A DNA stretch of 64,000 bases, taken from the NCBI RefSeq assembly GCF_050496765.1, contig NZ_JBNWEO010000015.1, positions 647,799-711,798 of the forward strand, read 5' to 3'. A program made the translations under genes and the position numbers. Positions within the stretch are counted from its first letter, which is position 1. Each line of letters begins with the position of its first letter. Below, piece by piece: positions 9,459 to 18,003 of this stretch. The notes under the pieces are model-generated. The model saw nothing but the letters and a program-made list of their open reading frames with translations, had not been told where the DNA came from and searched no databases. Origin of the DNA: JAEVLT01 sp050496765 (GTDB lineage Bacteria > Bacillota > Bacilli > Bacillales > Cytobacillaceae).

Positions 9459-9905
9459 TTAAAAATATTCAAAAGTATTTTTATAAACTTCCATTTGGAC
9501 GATTAAATTAACATCGGTAATATAGGGAATTTCGTTTATTTTAAGCAACACCTCGGTAATATCATCGTGTTCAGGTACAGCGATTTGAACCAGAAGTGAG
9601 TATTCGCCTGTTGTTAAAGTAATGTATCGAATCTCCCTAAACGATTTTAATAGTTCAATTGCTTTTTTAATGCTGTTTGGCATTGCTTTTAATTGGATTA
9701 TCGCACCTGATTTAATTCCCAATGCAATCGGATTGATAATACCTACAACTTCGAGAATTCCGTTATCTAGTAAATTTTTATAGCGAAGCCGAACCGTTTT
9801 TTCCGTTACGTTTAAATTTGCCGCAATCTCTGTAAATGACATCCTCCCATCTTTTGATAAATGCTGGATGATTCCTCTGTCTAATTCATCTATTTCGTAT
9901 TTCAA
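9459..9905 (-). CDS. Lrp/AsnC family transcriptional regulator
   Basis: The 148-residue protein has the two-part Lrp design: a winged helix-turn-helix at about residues 5-60 (ELDRGIIQHLSKDGRMSFTEIAANLNVTEKTVRLR) written here only in part as motif ELDRGIIQHL, and a C-terminal RAM ligand-binding domain (about 66-145) with the TTGEYSLLVQIAV strand. Such proteins sense amino acids or small molecules and often control the neighbouring genes. It is first in the dpp transcription unit and divergent from the amidohydrolase, so control of both sides of the 190-bp divergent region is likely. The start is TTG, after GAGGAAATG. Confidence 0.88.
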   Translation of the reverse strand: MKYEIDELDRGIIQHLSKDGRMSFTEIAANLNVTEKTVRLRYKNLLDNGILEVVGIINPIALGIKSGAIIQLKAMPNSIKKAIELLKSFREIRYITLTTGEYSLLVQIAVPEHDDITEVLLKINEIPYITDVNLIVQMEVYKNTFEYF

Positions 9906-9980
9906 AACATTTCCTCATTTCAGTCGTAATTCTGGATAACCATTCCTCTAAAAAGTATTAGGATTGTTATCGACTGACTA

Positions 9981-10009
9981 TTTACATGATTAAGAATTTA
10001 ATTTATTAT
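9981..10009 (+). promoter_or_regulatory. Sigma-A promoter for the amidohydrolase
   Basis: TTTACA at 9981-9986 and TATTAT at 10004-10009, separated by exactly 17 bp, give a good sigma-A promoter about 85 bp before the amidohydrolase start. It lies in the AT-rich region shared with the Lrp-type regulator gene. Confidence 0.6.
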
Positions 10010-10094
10010 CAGAATTAGGAATTTTAAAGTAATTATAGGTAAATAGTTTTCAGAATGCAATAACTTTTTAAAAAATATTTTGGAGGGATTTTTA

Positions 10095-11225
10095 ATGCTG
10101 ATTCTTAAAAACGTAACCGGCTATGATGGAACTGGTCAAAGATTTACAGGCTCTACCATAATAATAGAGAACGGAAAGTTCAAAGAAATCGGGAATCGTC
10201 ATCAGATTTCTGAAGACATTACAGTAATCGATTTAAGTGGCAAGATTATTACTCCAGGATTGATTGATGTACATACCCACCTCGGCGTTCATGAAGAGGG
10301 GATCGGCAAGGAAGGCCAGGATTTTAATGAATTAAGTTCTGCCAATACTGCAAAAGTTCGCGCATTGGATGGAATCAATCCTCGTGAAAAAGGGTTTGAA
10401 GATGCCCGCAAAGCTGGGGTTACGACTGTTCAGATCATGCCGGGGAGTGCAAATGTAATTGGCGGCGAAATGGTTGTCCTAAAAACCTTTGGGACAGTAG
10501 TCGATGAGATGCTTTTACGCAGCCCATCCGGATTAAAGGCTGCAACTGGCGAAAATCCAAAAAGAATTTATGGTTCAAAAGGAGTACTGCCGACTACCCG
10601 TATGGGAATCGCAGCATTACTTCGTGAAAAACTAACTGAAGCACAAAGCTACCTGGAAAAAAGAAGTGAAGGAACAATTGATCGGAACCTTGATTTGGAA
10701 GTCATCGGGAAAGTATTAAAAAAGGAAATTCTTTTGCGGGTACACGCTCACCGGGCTGATGACATCGCAACGGTTTTGCGGATTAAACGGGAGTTTGATA
10801 TTGATGTTACGATTGAACATTGTACGGAAGGGCATCTAATTTCGCAATTTATAGCCCAGCACAATGTTCGAGTTTCGGTTGGACCGACAATGTCGTCTCG
10901 CTCCAAAATAGAGCTTGCTGATAAAGGCTGGCATACACTTCTCGCTTTAGCAGATGCCGGAGTTCCATTTTCCCTTACTACCGATCACCCTGTTATCAGT
11001 ATTGAACATCTAATGACAAGTGCCATTTTAGCAGTTAAATATGGATTAAGTGAGGAACTTGCATTAAAAGCAATCACATTAAATGCAGCCAAACACTTAG
11101 GGGTTGAGAATCGGGTCGGCTCAATCGAAGTTGGAAAAGATGCAGACTTTGTTATTTGGAGCGGGGATCCCTTTGATTTAAGAAGCAAAGTTGAAAAAAC
11201 GTTTATAAATGGTGCTGAAGTTTAG
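10095..11225 (+). CDS. Amidohydrolase (imidazolonepropionase/M38-like)
   Basis: A 376-residue metal-dependent hydrolase of the amidohydrolase superfamily. The beta-barrel metal site is marked by His60 and His62 (LIDVHTHLG), later histidines in RVHAHRADD and TIEHCTEGH, and the Asp of LTTDHPV; the C-terminal VGSIEVGKDADFVIWSGDPF is the usual closing motif of COG1228-type enzymes. I chose ATG 10095 because GGAGGG ends 7 nt before it. The substrate is unknown; a peptide or cyclic amide is suggested only by the divergent dpp locus, and cleavage of isoaspartyl or similar peptides is one possibility. Confidence 0.85.
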   Translation: MLILKNVTGYDGTGQRFTGSTIIIENGKFKEIGNRHQISEDITVIDLSGKIITPGLIDVHTHLGVHEEGIGKEGQDFNELSSANTAKVRALDGINPREKGFEDARKAGVTTVQIMPGSANVIGGEMVVLKTFGTVVDEMLLRSPSGLKAATGENPKRIYGSKGVLPTTRMGIAALLREKLTEAQSYLEKRSEGTIDRNLDLEVIGKVLKKEILLRVHAHRADDIATVLRIKREFDIDVTIEHCTEGHLISQFIAQHNVRVSVGPTMSSRSKIELADKGWHTLLALADAGVPFSLTTDHPVISIEHLMTSAILAVKYGLSEELALKAITLNAAKHLGVENRVGSIEVGKDADFVIWSGDPFDLRSKVEKTFINGAEV

Positions 11226-11303
11226 TTTTGACTTTAATCATTCCTGGCATATGGGAAGGATTTTTAAACTTGGACAGTTAACATAATAAAATTATAATCA
11301 ATA

Positions 11304-11336
11304 AAAAGGACGTGCATTAAAGACGCCCTTTTATTA
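11304..11336. terminator. Terminator between convergent genes
   Basis: AAAAGGACGT (11304-11313) pairs with ACGCCCTTTT (11323-11332) with one mismatch, followed by T-rich sequence on the plus side and A-rich sequence before the stem, so it can serve both the amidohydrolase and the HesB-like gene. Confidence 0.65.
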
Positions 11337-11340
11337 TTTC

Positions 11341-11655
11341 TTAATGATGGTGCTGATGATGGTCATGTCCTTCTGTTGAAGGGTTTGTGATCACCCATTC
11401 CGGCTCGGGCACGTAGAAAAATTGAATCCAAACACCGTCCAGGTATTCTTGCCCTTTTTCGAGAATAATGTCAATGCCTTTGTCTGTTTGGACGACCTCG
11501 TCGTTTTCCGACGGCGTATCGAGCATCAAGTCATAATGGGCATGATCTCCATGCATATGGGTTACGTACACCCGAAATAATTTTTCCGTATCTCCCTCTT
11601 TTTCTAACATCTTTTTCAATTCTTTTGCTGCATTTCGATTAATCTTGCACTTCAT
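11341..11655 (-). CDS. HesB/IscA-fold protein without cluster cysteines
   Basis: The 104-residue protein has the HesB/IscA fold pattern: an N-terminal helix (INRNAAKELKKML), the paired strands FRVYVTH and YDLMLDT, and the GIDIILEKGQEYLDGVWIQFF segment. The three cysteines that bind Fe-S clusters in IscA are absent; the only Cys is near the start (MKCK). Instead there are several His residues (THMHGDHAH) and a His-rich tail, HDHHQHHH. It resembles the YneR-type HesB-like proteins of Firmicutes, whose function is unclear. Metal binding through the His residues is inference. Confidence 0.7.
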   Translation of the reverse strand: MKCKINRNAAKELKKMLEKEGDTEKLFRVYVTHMHGDHAHYDLMLDTPSENDEVVQTDKGIDIILEKGQEYLDGVWIQFFYVPEPEWVITNPSTEGHDHHQHHH

Positions 11656-11761
11656 CTAGCTATCTCCAATCATCTAAATTTCCTGTATATTATCTCATTT
11701 TCTTATCAAAAAGCAAAATGTGAACTTTTTTCATCATTTTCAATAAAAAAGGCAAACTAAA

Positions 11762-13858
11762 GTGAACATTTGCAAAGGATGTGAACGGCTTTTGAAAAAT
11801 AAGGTATCATCCTTCCCTTTTCGTCTGAACCTTCTTTTTTTCTTTATTTTTATTCTATTTTTACTGCTAGTTTTGCGGCTTGGCTTTGTGCAAATCGTTT
11901 TTGGTGAAAATTTCAAAAGAGAAATTGCTCGAAAAGACGATATCACGATAACTAATCCCGTCCCCCGTGGTAAAATGCTCGACAGAAATTTCAAAGTGAT
12001 TGTTGATAATATCCCAAAAAATGCCATCTCCTACACGAGCGAAGGGGCAGGACAGCAGGATATGCTAAAAACTGCTGAAAATTTAGCAAAATTGATTGAG
12101 ATAAAAACAGATACACTGACGGTGCATGATAAAAAAGATTTCTGGCTGCTCAAACACCCCGAACAAGCGGCTGCAAAGATAACGAAACAAGAGCAAACGT
12201 TGTATCGCTCGAAAAAAGTAACTGAAAAAGACATTTATCAACTAAAGCTGAAAAGAGTCACACCTAAAGATTTAAATCAATTGACAAGCGAAGATTTAAA
12301 GGTTCTGGCCATTTTTCGCGAATTCAAAAAAAGTTATAAATACACCCCACAAATGGTTAAAAATGATGGCGTCACTAGCAAGGAGTTTGCGCTTGTCACT
12401 GAGCAACTTCAATCCCTTCCCGGCGTGGATACAACAACTGACTGGGAGCGCTCCTATCGATTCGGCAACACTTTGAAATCTGTGCTCGGCAATGTTACGG
12501 ATGCAAATGAAGGAATCCCTGCCGATCAACTTGATATTTTTTTATCAAAAGGATACAGCCGAAACGATCGCGTCGGAAAAAGCTATTTAGAACTGCAATA
12601 CGAAGACGTGCTTCACGGTTTTAAAGGAAAAGTAAAAAATAGTACTGACCAAGTCGAAAGTATTTTCAATCGAAACATCATTTCATCAGGAAAACGCGGC
12701 AGTGATTTAGTATTAAGCATTGATATGGATTTGCAATTGACCGTTGAAAAAATTATTGAGGAGGAATTATTGGCTGCAAAAAAATGGCCGGATACTTCCC
12801 TTTTAGATCGTGCTTACGTGGCATTAATGGATCCCCGTACAGGTGAAATTTTAACAATGGCGGGGAAAAAAATGGTGAAAAACAAAGAAACCGGTCATAT
12901 TGATTTGCTTGACGATGCGCTCGGAACTTTTACAACGACATATAATGTCGGCTCCACCGTAAAAGGGGCTACCGTTTTAACCGGTTTTAAAACAGGTGCC
13001 ATCACACCCAATACGTTTTTTGACGATCAAGGACTAAAAATCAAGGGAACGCCATTGAAAAAGTCGTATGCTTATTTAGGCACATTAAATGAGATTGATG
13101 CCTTAAAAAAATCTTCCAATGTGTATATGTTCCACACGGCAATTCAGATCGGAAAGGGCCATTACGAATACAATCAGCCACTCAGATTGAATGAACCGCA
13201 TGCGTTTGAAATCATTCGCAATTCCTTTGCAAGCTTTGGACTTGGCGCAAGGACGGGAATCGATCTGCCTAATGAACAAACTGGTTTTAAAGGGACAAGC
13301 AGACTTCCCGGCTTTTTACTCGACCTCGCAATCGGGCAGTATGATACGTATTCGGCAATGCAGCTTGTTCAGTATGTTTCGACCATTGCAAATGGCGGCT
13401 ACCGGATGCAGCCGCATTTGCTGAAGGAGATACGACAACCGATAGATAATATGGGTGAGCTCGGTCCGCTCGTGATGGAAATGAAGCCCAAAGTATTGAA
13501 TACGATTGATGTACAAAAAGAATGGTTGGATCGCGTTCAAACCGGATTTCGTAAGGTGATGCAAGATTCGGAAGGCACTGCCTATAAGTTTTTCGGAGAT
13601 GCCCCCTATTCGCCTGCGGGAAAAACCGGAACTGCCCAGGCCTATTACGATGGACCCGATCGGAATCGCTTTGGCAAGGAACCTCCTCAAGTGATGAACT
13701 TAAGCCTAGTTGGATATGCCCCAAGCCAAAACCCTGTGATCGCGATGGCGGTCATTGTTCCATGGGCGTATCAAGGAAAAGACGACCATCGTGCTAATTT
13801 AAAGATCGGCCGCCGAGTCATGGATGCATATTTCCAACTACATAAAATAAACCATTAG
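11762..13858 (+). CDS. Class B penicillin-binding protein (transpeptidase)
   Basis: A bitopic membrane protein of up to 698 residues that crosslinks peptidoglycan outside the cell. It has one N-terminal membrane anchor (about residues 20-42), a PBP dimer domain starting at PVPRGKMLDRN, and a transpeptidase domain with all three active-site motifs: STVK (Ser398), SSN (451-453) and KTGT (621-624). It is most like B. subtilis PbpA/PbpH, the redundant rod-shape PBPs. The start is uncertain: GTG 11762 has no good ribosome binding site, while TTG 11792 lies after AAAGGATGTG. It stands alone as a transcription unit and ends at a perfect hairpin. Confidence 0.92.
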   Translation: MNICKGCERLLKNKVSSFPFRLNLLFFFIFILFLLLVLRLGFVQIVFGENFKREIARKDDITITNPVPRGKMLDRNFKVIVDNIPKNAISYTSEGAGQQDMLKTAENLAKLIEIKTDTLTVHDKKDFWLLKHPEQAAAKITKQEQTLYRSKKVTEKDIYQLKLKRVTPKDLNQLTSEDLKVLAIFREFKKSYKYTPQMVKNDGVTSKEFALVTEQLQSLPGVDTTTDWERSYRFGNTLKSVLGNVTDANEGIPADQLDIFLSKGYSRNDRVGKSYLELQYEDVLHGFKGKVKNSTDQVESIFNRNIISSGKRGSDLVLSIDMDLQLTVEKIIEEELLAAKKWPDTSLLDRAYVALMDPRTGEILTMAGKKMVKNKETGHIDLLDDALGTFTTTYNVGSTVKGATVLTGFKTGAITPNTFFDDQGLKIKGTPLKKSYAYLGTLNEIDALKKSSNVYMFHTAIQIGKGHYEYNQPLRLNEPHAFEIIRNSFASFGLGARTGIDLPNEQTGFKGTSRLPGFLLDLAIGQYDTYSAMQLVQYVSTIANGGYRMQPHLLKEIRQPIDNMGELGPLVMEMKPKVLNTIDVQKEWLDRVQTGFRKVMQDSEGTAYKFFGDAPYSPAGKTGTAQAYYDGPDRNRFGKEPPQVMNLSLVGYAPSQNPVIAMAVIVPWAYQGKDDHRANLKIGRRVMDAYFQLHKINH

Positions 13859-13904
13859 ATGCCCCGATCACCTCCCTCTATTCGAAGGGAGGTGATCGGG
13901 GCAT
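13859..13904 (+). other. Perfect 19-bp inverted repeat carrying a full Shine-Dalgarno
   Basis: Arms at 13859-13877 and 13886-13904 are perfectly complementary with an 8-nt loop, starting directly after the PBP stop codon. No T-run follows, so this is not a normal terminator. The right arm contains GGGAGGTGATC, nearly the full complement of the 16S rRNA 3' end, and the left arm correspondingly reads like the 16S 3' end. ATG at 13903 follows the right arm. Confidence 0.8.
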
Positions 13905-14052
13905 GGATCTTTCGCATATGGTCAAAATGGCTTATTCATGGAATTTGAAACTGTATCAGTGGATTTTGAACTTTTATCCGCGGGTTTTGACGTTTTATCC
14001 GCGAGTTTTATCGTTTTATCCGCGGGTTTTTGCTATTTATCCGTATCATTGA
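13903..14052 (+). CDS. Possible 49-residue repeat peptide
   Basis: An ATG placed 10 nt after GGAGG opens a frame of 49 codons through the first 21-bp repeats. The peptide has a hydrophobic, basic start (MDLSHMVKMAYSWNLKLYQW) followed by heptads of the type FYPRVLT, FYPRVLS, FYPRVFA. The ribosome binding site is sequestered in the perfect hairpin, and a unit one base short produces the stop. Whether it is translated is unknown; it may simply be repeat DNA that happens to stay open. It is too unusual to name. Confidence 0.2.
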   Translation: MDLSHMVKMAYSWNLKLYQWILNFYPRVLTFYPRVLSFYPRVFAIYPYH

Positions 14053-14336
14053 CCTTTTATCCGCGGGTTTTGACGTTTTATCCGTGAGTTTTATCGTTTT
14101 ATCCGCGGGTTTTTGCTATTTATCCGTATCATTTGACCTTTTATCCGCGGGTTTTTGTCATTTATCCGTATTTGTCACTTTTTGGACAAATTCACCTTGC
14201 TGGGTCACGGGATTTTTCCTTGGGAAACGTTCCACCGATTTCCTATCCGCGTATTTTGGCCTCTTATCAGCGGAACCCATCCTTTTATCCGCGAGTTTTA
14301 TCGTTTTATCCGCGGGATCCACCATTTATCCTTATT
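13972..14336. repeat. 21-bp interspersed tandem repeats
   Basis: The core TTTTATCCGCG (variants ATTTATCCG, TTTTATCCGTG) recurs at 13972, 13993, 14014, 14035, 14055, 14076, 14097, 14118, 14139 and 14160, that is every 21 bp with one 20-bp step. A higher-order cycle of four units (about 84 bp) repeats at least twice. After an unrelated 60-bp stretch, five more degenerate units run from 14241 to about 14336. The array fills the space between the convergent PBP and xanthine dehydrogenase genes. Longer open frames across it are repeat artefacts. Confidence 0.85.
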
Positions 14337-14387
14337 TGTTAATATCCCGACAAAGTCTTCTACCCCTTCCCACCGACTCGGTATTGT

Positions 14388-14843
14388 TCATTTCCGTCGC
14401 AGGACGGATTTAACCGCCTGTTCGATCTCTGCATAACCGGTACAGCGGCAAATATTGGACTGGAGCCATTCACGAATCAGCTGATCATCTGCATCGGGAT
14501 AATTTTCAATCAATGAATGGCAATTCATAATAAAGCCGGGTGTGCAATAACCGCATTGAAAAGCAAAATTTTCGATAAATGCCTCTTGAATCGGCGCAGC
14601 TTCAAGTCCTTCAATCGTTGTTATTTTTTTCCCAACAGCTTCAATCGCCAGCATCAGGCAAGATTTCATTGGCCGGCCATCAATAGTAACCGTACAAGCA
14701 CCGCAATCACCATTCAGGCAGCCGGGTTTCGCACCCGTTAACCCAAGCGGACCACGCAAAACAAATAACAAGGTATCTGCCGAGCGCACAGTTACCATCC
14801 GTAATTCGCCATTCACATTTAATGCAATCGTGTGTGTCTTCAT
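14388..14843 (-). CDS. pucE: Xanthine dehydrogenase 2Fe-2S subunit
   Basis: Electron-transfer subunit of the molybdenum hydroxylase. The 151-residue protein has an N-terminal plant-ferredoxin-type cluster site (Cys42, 47, 50 and 62) and a C-terminal helical 2Fe-2S domain (Cys97, 100, 132 and 134 in QCGYC and CRC), the standard layout. It overlaps the FAD subunit by 4 bp (ATGA) and is the last gene of the operon. Xanthine is the likely substrate because of the puc-like gene set; the Fe-S subunit alone does not define it. Confidence 0.93.
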   Translation of the reverse strand: MKTHTIALNVNGELRMVTVRSADTLLFVLRGPLGLTGAKPGCLNGDCGACTVTIDGRPMKSCLMLAIEAVGKKITTIEGLEAAPIQEAFIENFAFQCGYCTPGFIMNCHSLIENYPDADDQLIREWLQSNICRCTGYAEIEQAVKSVLRRK

Positions 14844-15682
14844 ACTCTCCCCACTCCCTCAAACTGCATCAAAACATCTTCCAACAAATTTCCTAACACA
14901 AACAAGCGGTAATCAGCCGATCCTTCCACATCATCCAAAATAGGGCCTGGCAGTACCTCTAGTGCACCCTTTATCCTTTCTGCAGCCGAAAGGATCCGAT
15001 TGTTTAAAAAAGCTTCCACCTCCGTTGAGCGAAATGGAAAAGGACAAAGTCCACTAACAGACACACGCAGTTCTCCGTTTATTTTCACTGCAGCGATTGT
15101 GATCAATGGATATCCTATCTCCCACTGTTGGCGCCGCTTCACTGCAAAAAACGGCGCCTCCACGATCTTTCTGTCCGTTACAAACTGAACAACGAGCTCG
15201 CCCTTATCAAGCTGCAGCTGTTCGGAAAACAACTTATTAAATGATGCCTGCCGCACCCCTTTAGGGCCAGCAATCACGACTTGACTGCCACCGAGCAAAA
15301 ACGGCAAAGCGGCTTCACGATAAAATATTCGCGCACACACATTGCCGCCAAGCGTAATTTTTTCACGGGCCGTATGGTCGGCAATCCCGCTGGCCACTTG
15401 AGAAAGCAGGGGAAACACATTTGCATCAGCAATCTTTGTTAACGATACACCAGAACCAAGAAAAAGCTGGTCTTCGCTCCACTCAACCGCCTGCAAGTCA
15501 AGGATCCCCTTTATATCAATGACCGCTTCTGTATAAGCAAGATTGAGGCGCCCCAAGGTGATTAACTCCGTACCGCCGGAAAAATAAACCGGCTGCTTTC
15601 CCTGATGGTCTAGTTTGTGATAAAGCTGGACCGCTTCTTCCAAGGAAATAGGTTTATAATAGTCAAAATCAAACGGTAACAT
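14840..15682 (-). CDS. pucC: Xanthine dehydrogenase FAD-binding subunit
   Basis: The 280-residue medium subunit of the molybdenum hydroxylase passes electrons from the Fe-S clusters to FAD and NAD. The two FAD motifs are visible: YFSGGTELI near residue 35 (usually AGGTDLL) and TLGGNVCAR near residue 100 (usually TIGGN). The C-terminal third is the CO-dehydrogenase flavoprotein C domain. ATG 15682 follows GGAGGGAG and overlaps the pucD stop by one base (TAATG), so translation is coupled; upstream in-frame codons are not used. Confidence 0.92.
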   Translation of the reverse strand: MLPFDFDYYKPISLEEAVQLYHKLDHQGKQPVYFSGGTELITLGRLNLAYTEAVIDIKGILDLQAVEWSEDQLFLGSGVSLTKIADANVFPLLSQVASGIADHTAREKITLGGNVCARIFYREAALPFLLGGSQVVIAGPKGVRQASFNKLFSEQLQLDKGELVVQFVTDRKIVEAPFFAVKRRQQWEIGYPLITIAAVKINGELRVSVSGLCPFPFRSTEVEAFLNNRILSAAERIKGALEVLPGPILDDVEGSADYRLFVLGNLLEDVLMQFEGVGRV

Positions 15683-18003
15683 TACTCCCTCCTCCCCTTT
15701 GCCTGCCAAATGGTTTCGGGAATCAGCGGCAGTTTTTGTAAGGATACGCCAGCAGCCGAGGATAAGGCATTTCCTAGAGCTCCAGGTATTCCAAGCAAAC
15801 CATGTTCGCCTACCCCTCTTGCCCCGTAAGCTGCATCTAGCTGCGGTGTCAAAACAAAATCCACCAAATAGTCCGGATTTTCTCCATAATGAAGCGGCCG
15901 GTATGTACGCAGCTGCGGATTCAACACACGGCCAAGCTCGTCAAAATAAAACGTTTCCCGACCGGCAAATGCGAGCCCCATACTCATTGCCCCCATCACC
16001 TGTCCCTTTGCCGCCTTTTCATTCAGAACGGTTCCAATATCGATCACGGAAACGGCCTTTACGAGCCGATACGTACAATCTCGTTTGTCAAATTCCACTT
16101 CAACTCCATATGCGCCAACCGTCCACTCAGGACCCGGCTGCCCTTTGCCGGTTTCCGGATCCATATGCGACATTCTGCGCAAAACATACTTTCCTTTACC
16201 AATAATCTGCCCGCCAATCGTATTGCCATTTGGATATTGGTACCCATAAGCAATTTCTTTAAATTCAAGTCCCACTGCCGGGTCATCCCGCAAAAACACC
16301 CGGCTGTCTGCCACTTCCAAATCTTCTAGGGGCGCCCGCAATACGCAGGCGGCAACTTCCTTTAATTGGCGGATTACATCTTCTGCAGCTTCAAGTACAG
16401 CTTTTCCAGCCATAAACGTTCCCCGGCTGGCAACCGTTTTCCAATGTTCAGGGGTTGTTTGCGTATCGACGTCCATTCGGACATGGATCTGATCGATATC
16501 CATCTTTAACCGTTCCGCTAAAATTTGAGCAAGCACCGTTTTCGTGCCTGTGCCAATTTCAATGACTCCCGCCATCAAATTGAGGCTGCCATCCGGATTG
16601 AACGTTAAAATCACACCGGAAGGCGCGTTCGTATCAATGGTTGACGTTTTCCAACTGCAGGAAATCCCTTTTGCGCGAAGAAATCGATCACTGATGTTTA
16701 CAATCTGACCTTGCTCCCACTGCATCAATTCTTTTAACCGATTAATGCATTTGGGCAAGTTGCCGACATTGCTTTCGTTTAAACGCACTTGTGTCGGCGT
16801 ACAATGCCCTGGTAAAATCGCGTTCCGCCTGCGAAGCTCGAGCGGATCCATCGCCAATTTTTCCGCAAGCAAGTCCATCGTCCGCTCAATTGCAAACGAC
16901 AGTTCCGAATGGCTGAATCCGCGATAGGGCGAGGCGTACGGATGGTTCGTATACATGCAGTACGAATCGCACCATACATTTTCAATATTGTACGGTCCCG
17001 TACAGTCTGCCGCACCCGAACGAGCCAAATCGACACCCTTATCTGAATAGGCGCCAGAATCCCATAAATACCGGATTTCGGCCGCTTTGATTAAACCGTT
17101 CTGATCCGCGCCAAACTTGATCGTCGCATCAAGGCCAACATGGCACGGTGAGGTAATGATGTCTTCTTCCCTTGTGTTTACTAGTTTCACAGCTTTGCCG
17201 CCTACCGATTTCGATGCAAGATATGCAAGGATTTCGAGTTGAACGGCAGCTTTACCGCCATATGCTCCGCCGACGAGTGGAGTATGGACAATAATTTTTC
17301 CAACCTCCTCGCCAAAATAGCTCGCAATCAATTTTTTTACCATAAAAGGCGCTTGCGAAGAGGTCATGATCTCGATCGTGCCGTCTGGAAAAATTTCCGC
17401 TGTTGCACACCTAGTCTCCATTGCCGTATGGTCCGATGGTGAAAACGAAAAACTGGCCTCAACAATGGTCTCACACTCTGACCAGCCCCGTTTTAGATCG
17501 CCTTTGCGGATCTTCACTTGCGCGGCAATGTTCGTTCCTGGTACTGGCTTCACACCTTTTTCAACTTCATACTCCCCCAGCCGTTCATGGACAAGTGACG
17601 CACCCTCCTGAAAAGCTTCTGTTGGCGAATTGACAACTGGAAGCAGCTCATACTTCACCCTCACCAAATTGGCCGCTTTTTTAGCCAAAATCGGCGTATC
17701 CGCCACCACAAGCGCGACCGGTTCCCCATGGTAGCGCACTTTCCCTGAAGCAAGCGGAGGACGATCACGAATCGCCTCACCGTTCAGCGGAAATCCCCCA
17801 CCTGTCACAATCGCCCGAACGCCAGGAATCTTTCTCGCTTCCACCGTATCCAATTCTACAATCCGCGCGTGACCGTACGGACTGACTACCATTTGAACAG
17901 ACAATGTCTGCTTTCGGTAATCATGCGTATAGCGCGCCCGGCCTGTTACTTTGTCATACGCCTCTTTTCGAATCACGCTTTTTCCAATCACTCGCACATC
18001 CAA
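15682..18003 (-). CDS. pucD: Xanthine dehydrogenase molybdenum-binding subunit
   Basis: The 773-residue catalytic large subunit, which hydroxylates hypoxanthine or xanthine at the Mo-pterin centre. It begins with the a/b hammerhead domain (DKVTGRARYTHDYR) and has the cofactor motifs GGAYGGK (usually GGxFGGK), PYRGFSHSE and the C-terminal GVGEHGLLG, whose Glu is the catalytic base in this family. Length matches the family. The start overlaps pucB by 16 bp. Because hydroxylases of this family act on many heterocycles and aldehydes, the substrate is inferred from operon content. Confidence 0.93.
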   Translation of the reverse strand: MDVRVIGKSVIRKEAYDKVTGRARYTHDYRKQTLSVQMVVSPYGHARIVELDTVEARKIPGVRAIVTGGGFPLNGEAIRDRPPLASGKVRYHGEPVALVVADTPILAKKAANLVRVKYELLPVVNSPTEAFQEGASLVHERLGEYEVEKGVKPVPGTNIAAQVKIRKGDLKRGWSECETIVEASFSFSPSDHTAMETRCATAEIFPDGTIEIMTSSQAPFMVKKLIASYFGEEVGKIIVHTPLVGGAYGGKAAVQLEILAYLASKSVGGKAVKLVNTREEDIITSPCHVGLDATIKFGADQNGLIKAAEIRYLWDSGAYSDKGVDLARSGAADCTGPYNIENVWCDSYCMYTNHPYASPYRGFSHSELSFAIERTMDLLAEKLAMDPLELRRRNAILPGHCTPTQVRLNESNVGNLPKCINRLKELMQWEQGQIVNISDRFLRAKGISCSWKTSTIDTNAPSGVILTFNPDGSLNLMAGVIEIGTGTKTVLAQILAERLKMDIDQIHVRMDVDTQTTPEHWKTVASRGTFMAGKAVLEAAEDVIRQLKEVAACVLRAPLEDLEVADSRVFLRDDPAVGLEFKEIAYGYQYPNGNTIGGQIIGKGKYVLRRMSHMDPETGKGQPGPEWTVGAYGVEVEFDKRDCTYRLVKAVSVIDIGTVLNEKAAKGQVMGAMSMGLAFAGRETFYFDELGRVLNPQLRTYRPLHYGENPDYLVDFVLTPQLDAAYGARGVGEHGLLGIPGALGNALSSAAGVSLQKLPLIPETIWQAKGRRE

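Noticed and set aside
14030..14413. 127-codon plus-strand frame with LSAGF/LSVSF heptads
   Set aside because: It only follows the 21-bp repeats, has no ribosome site and runs into the pucE region.
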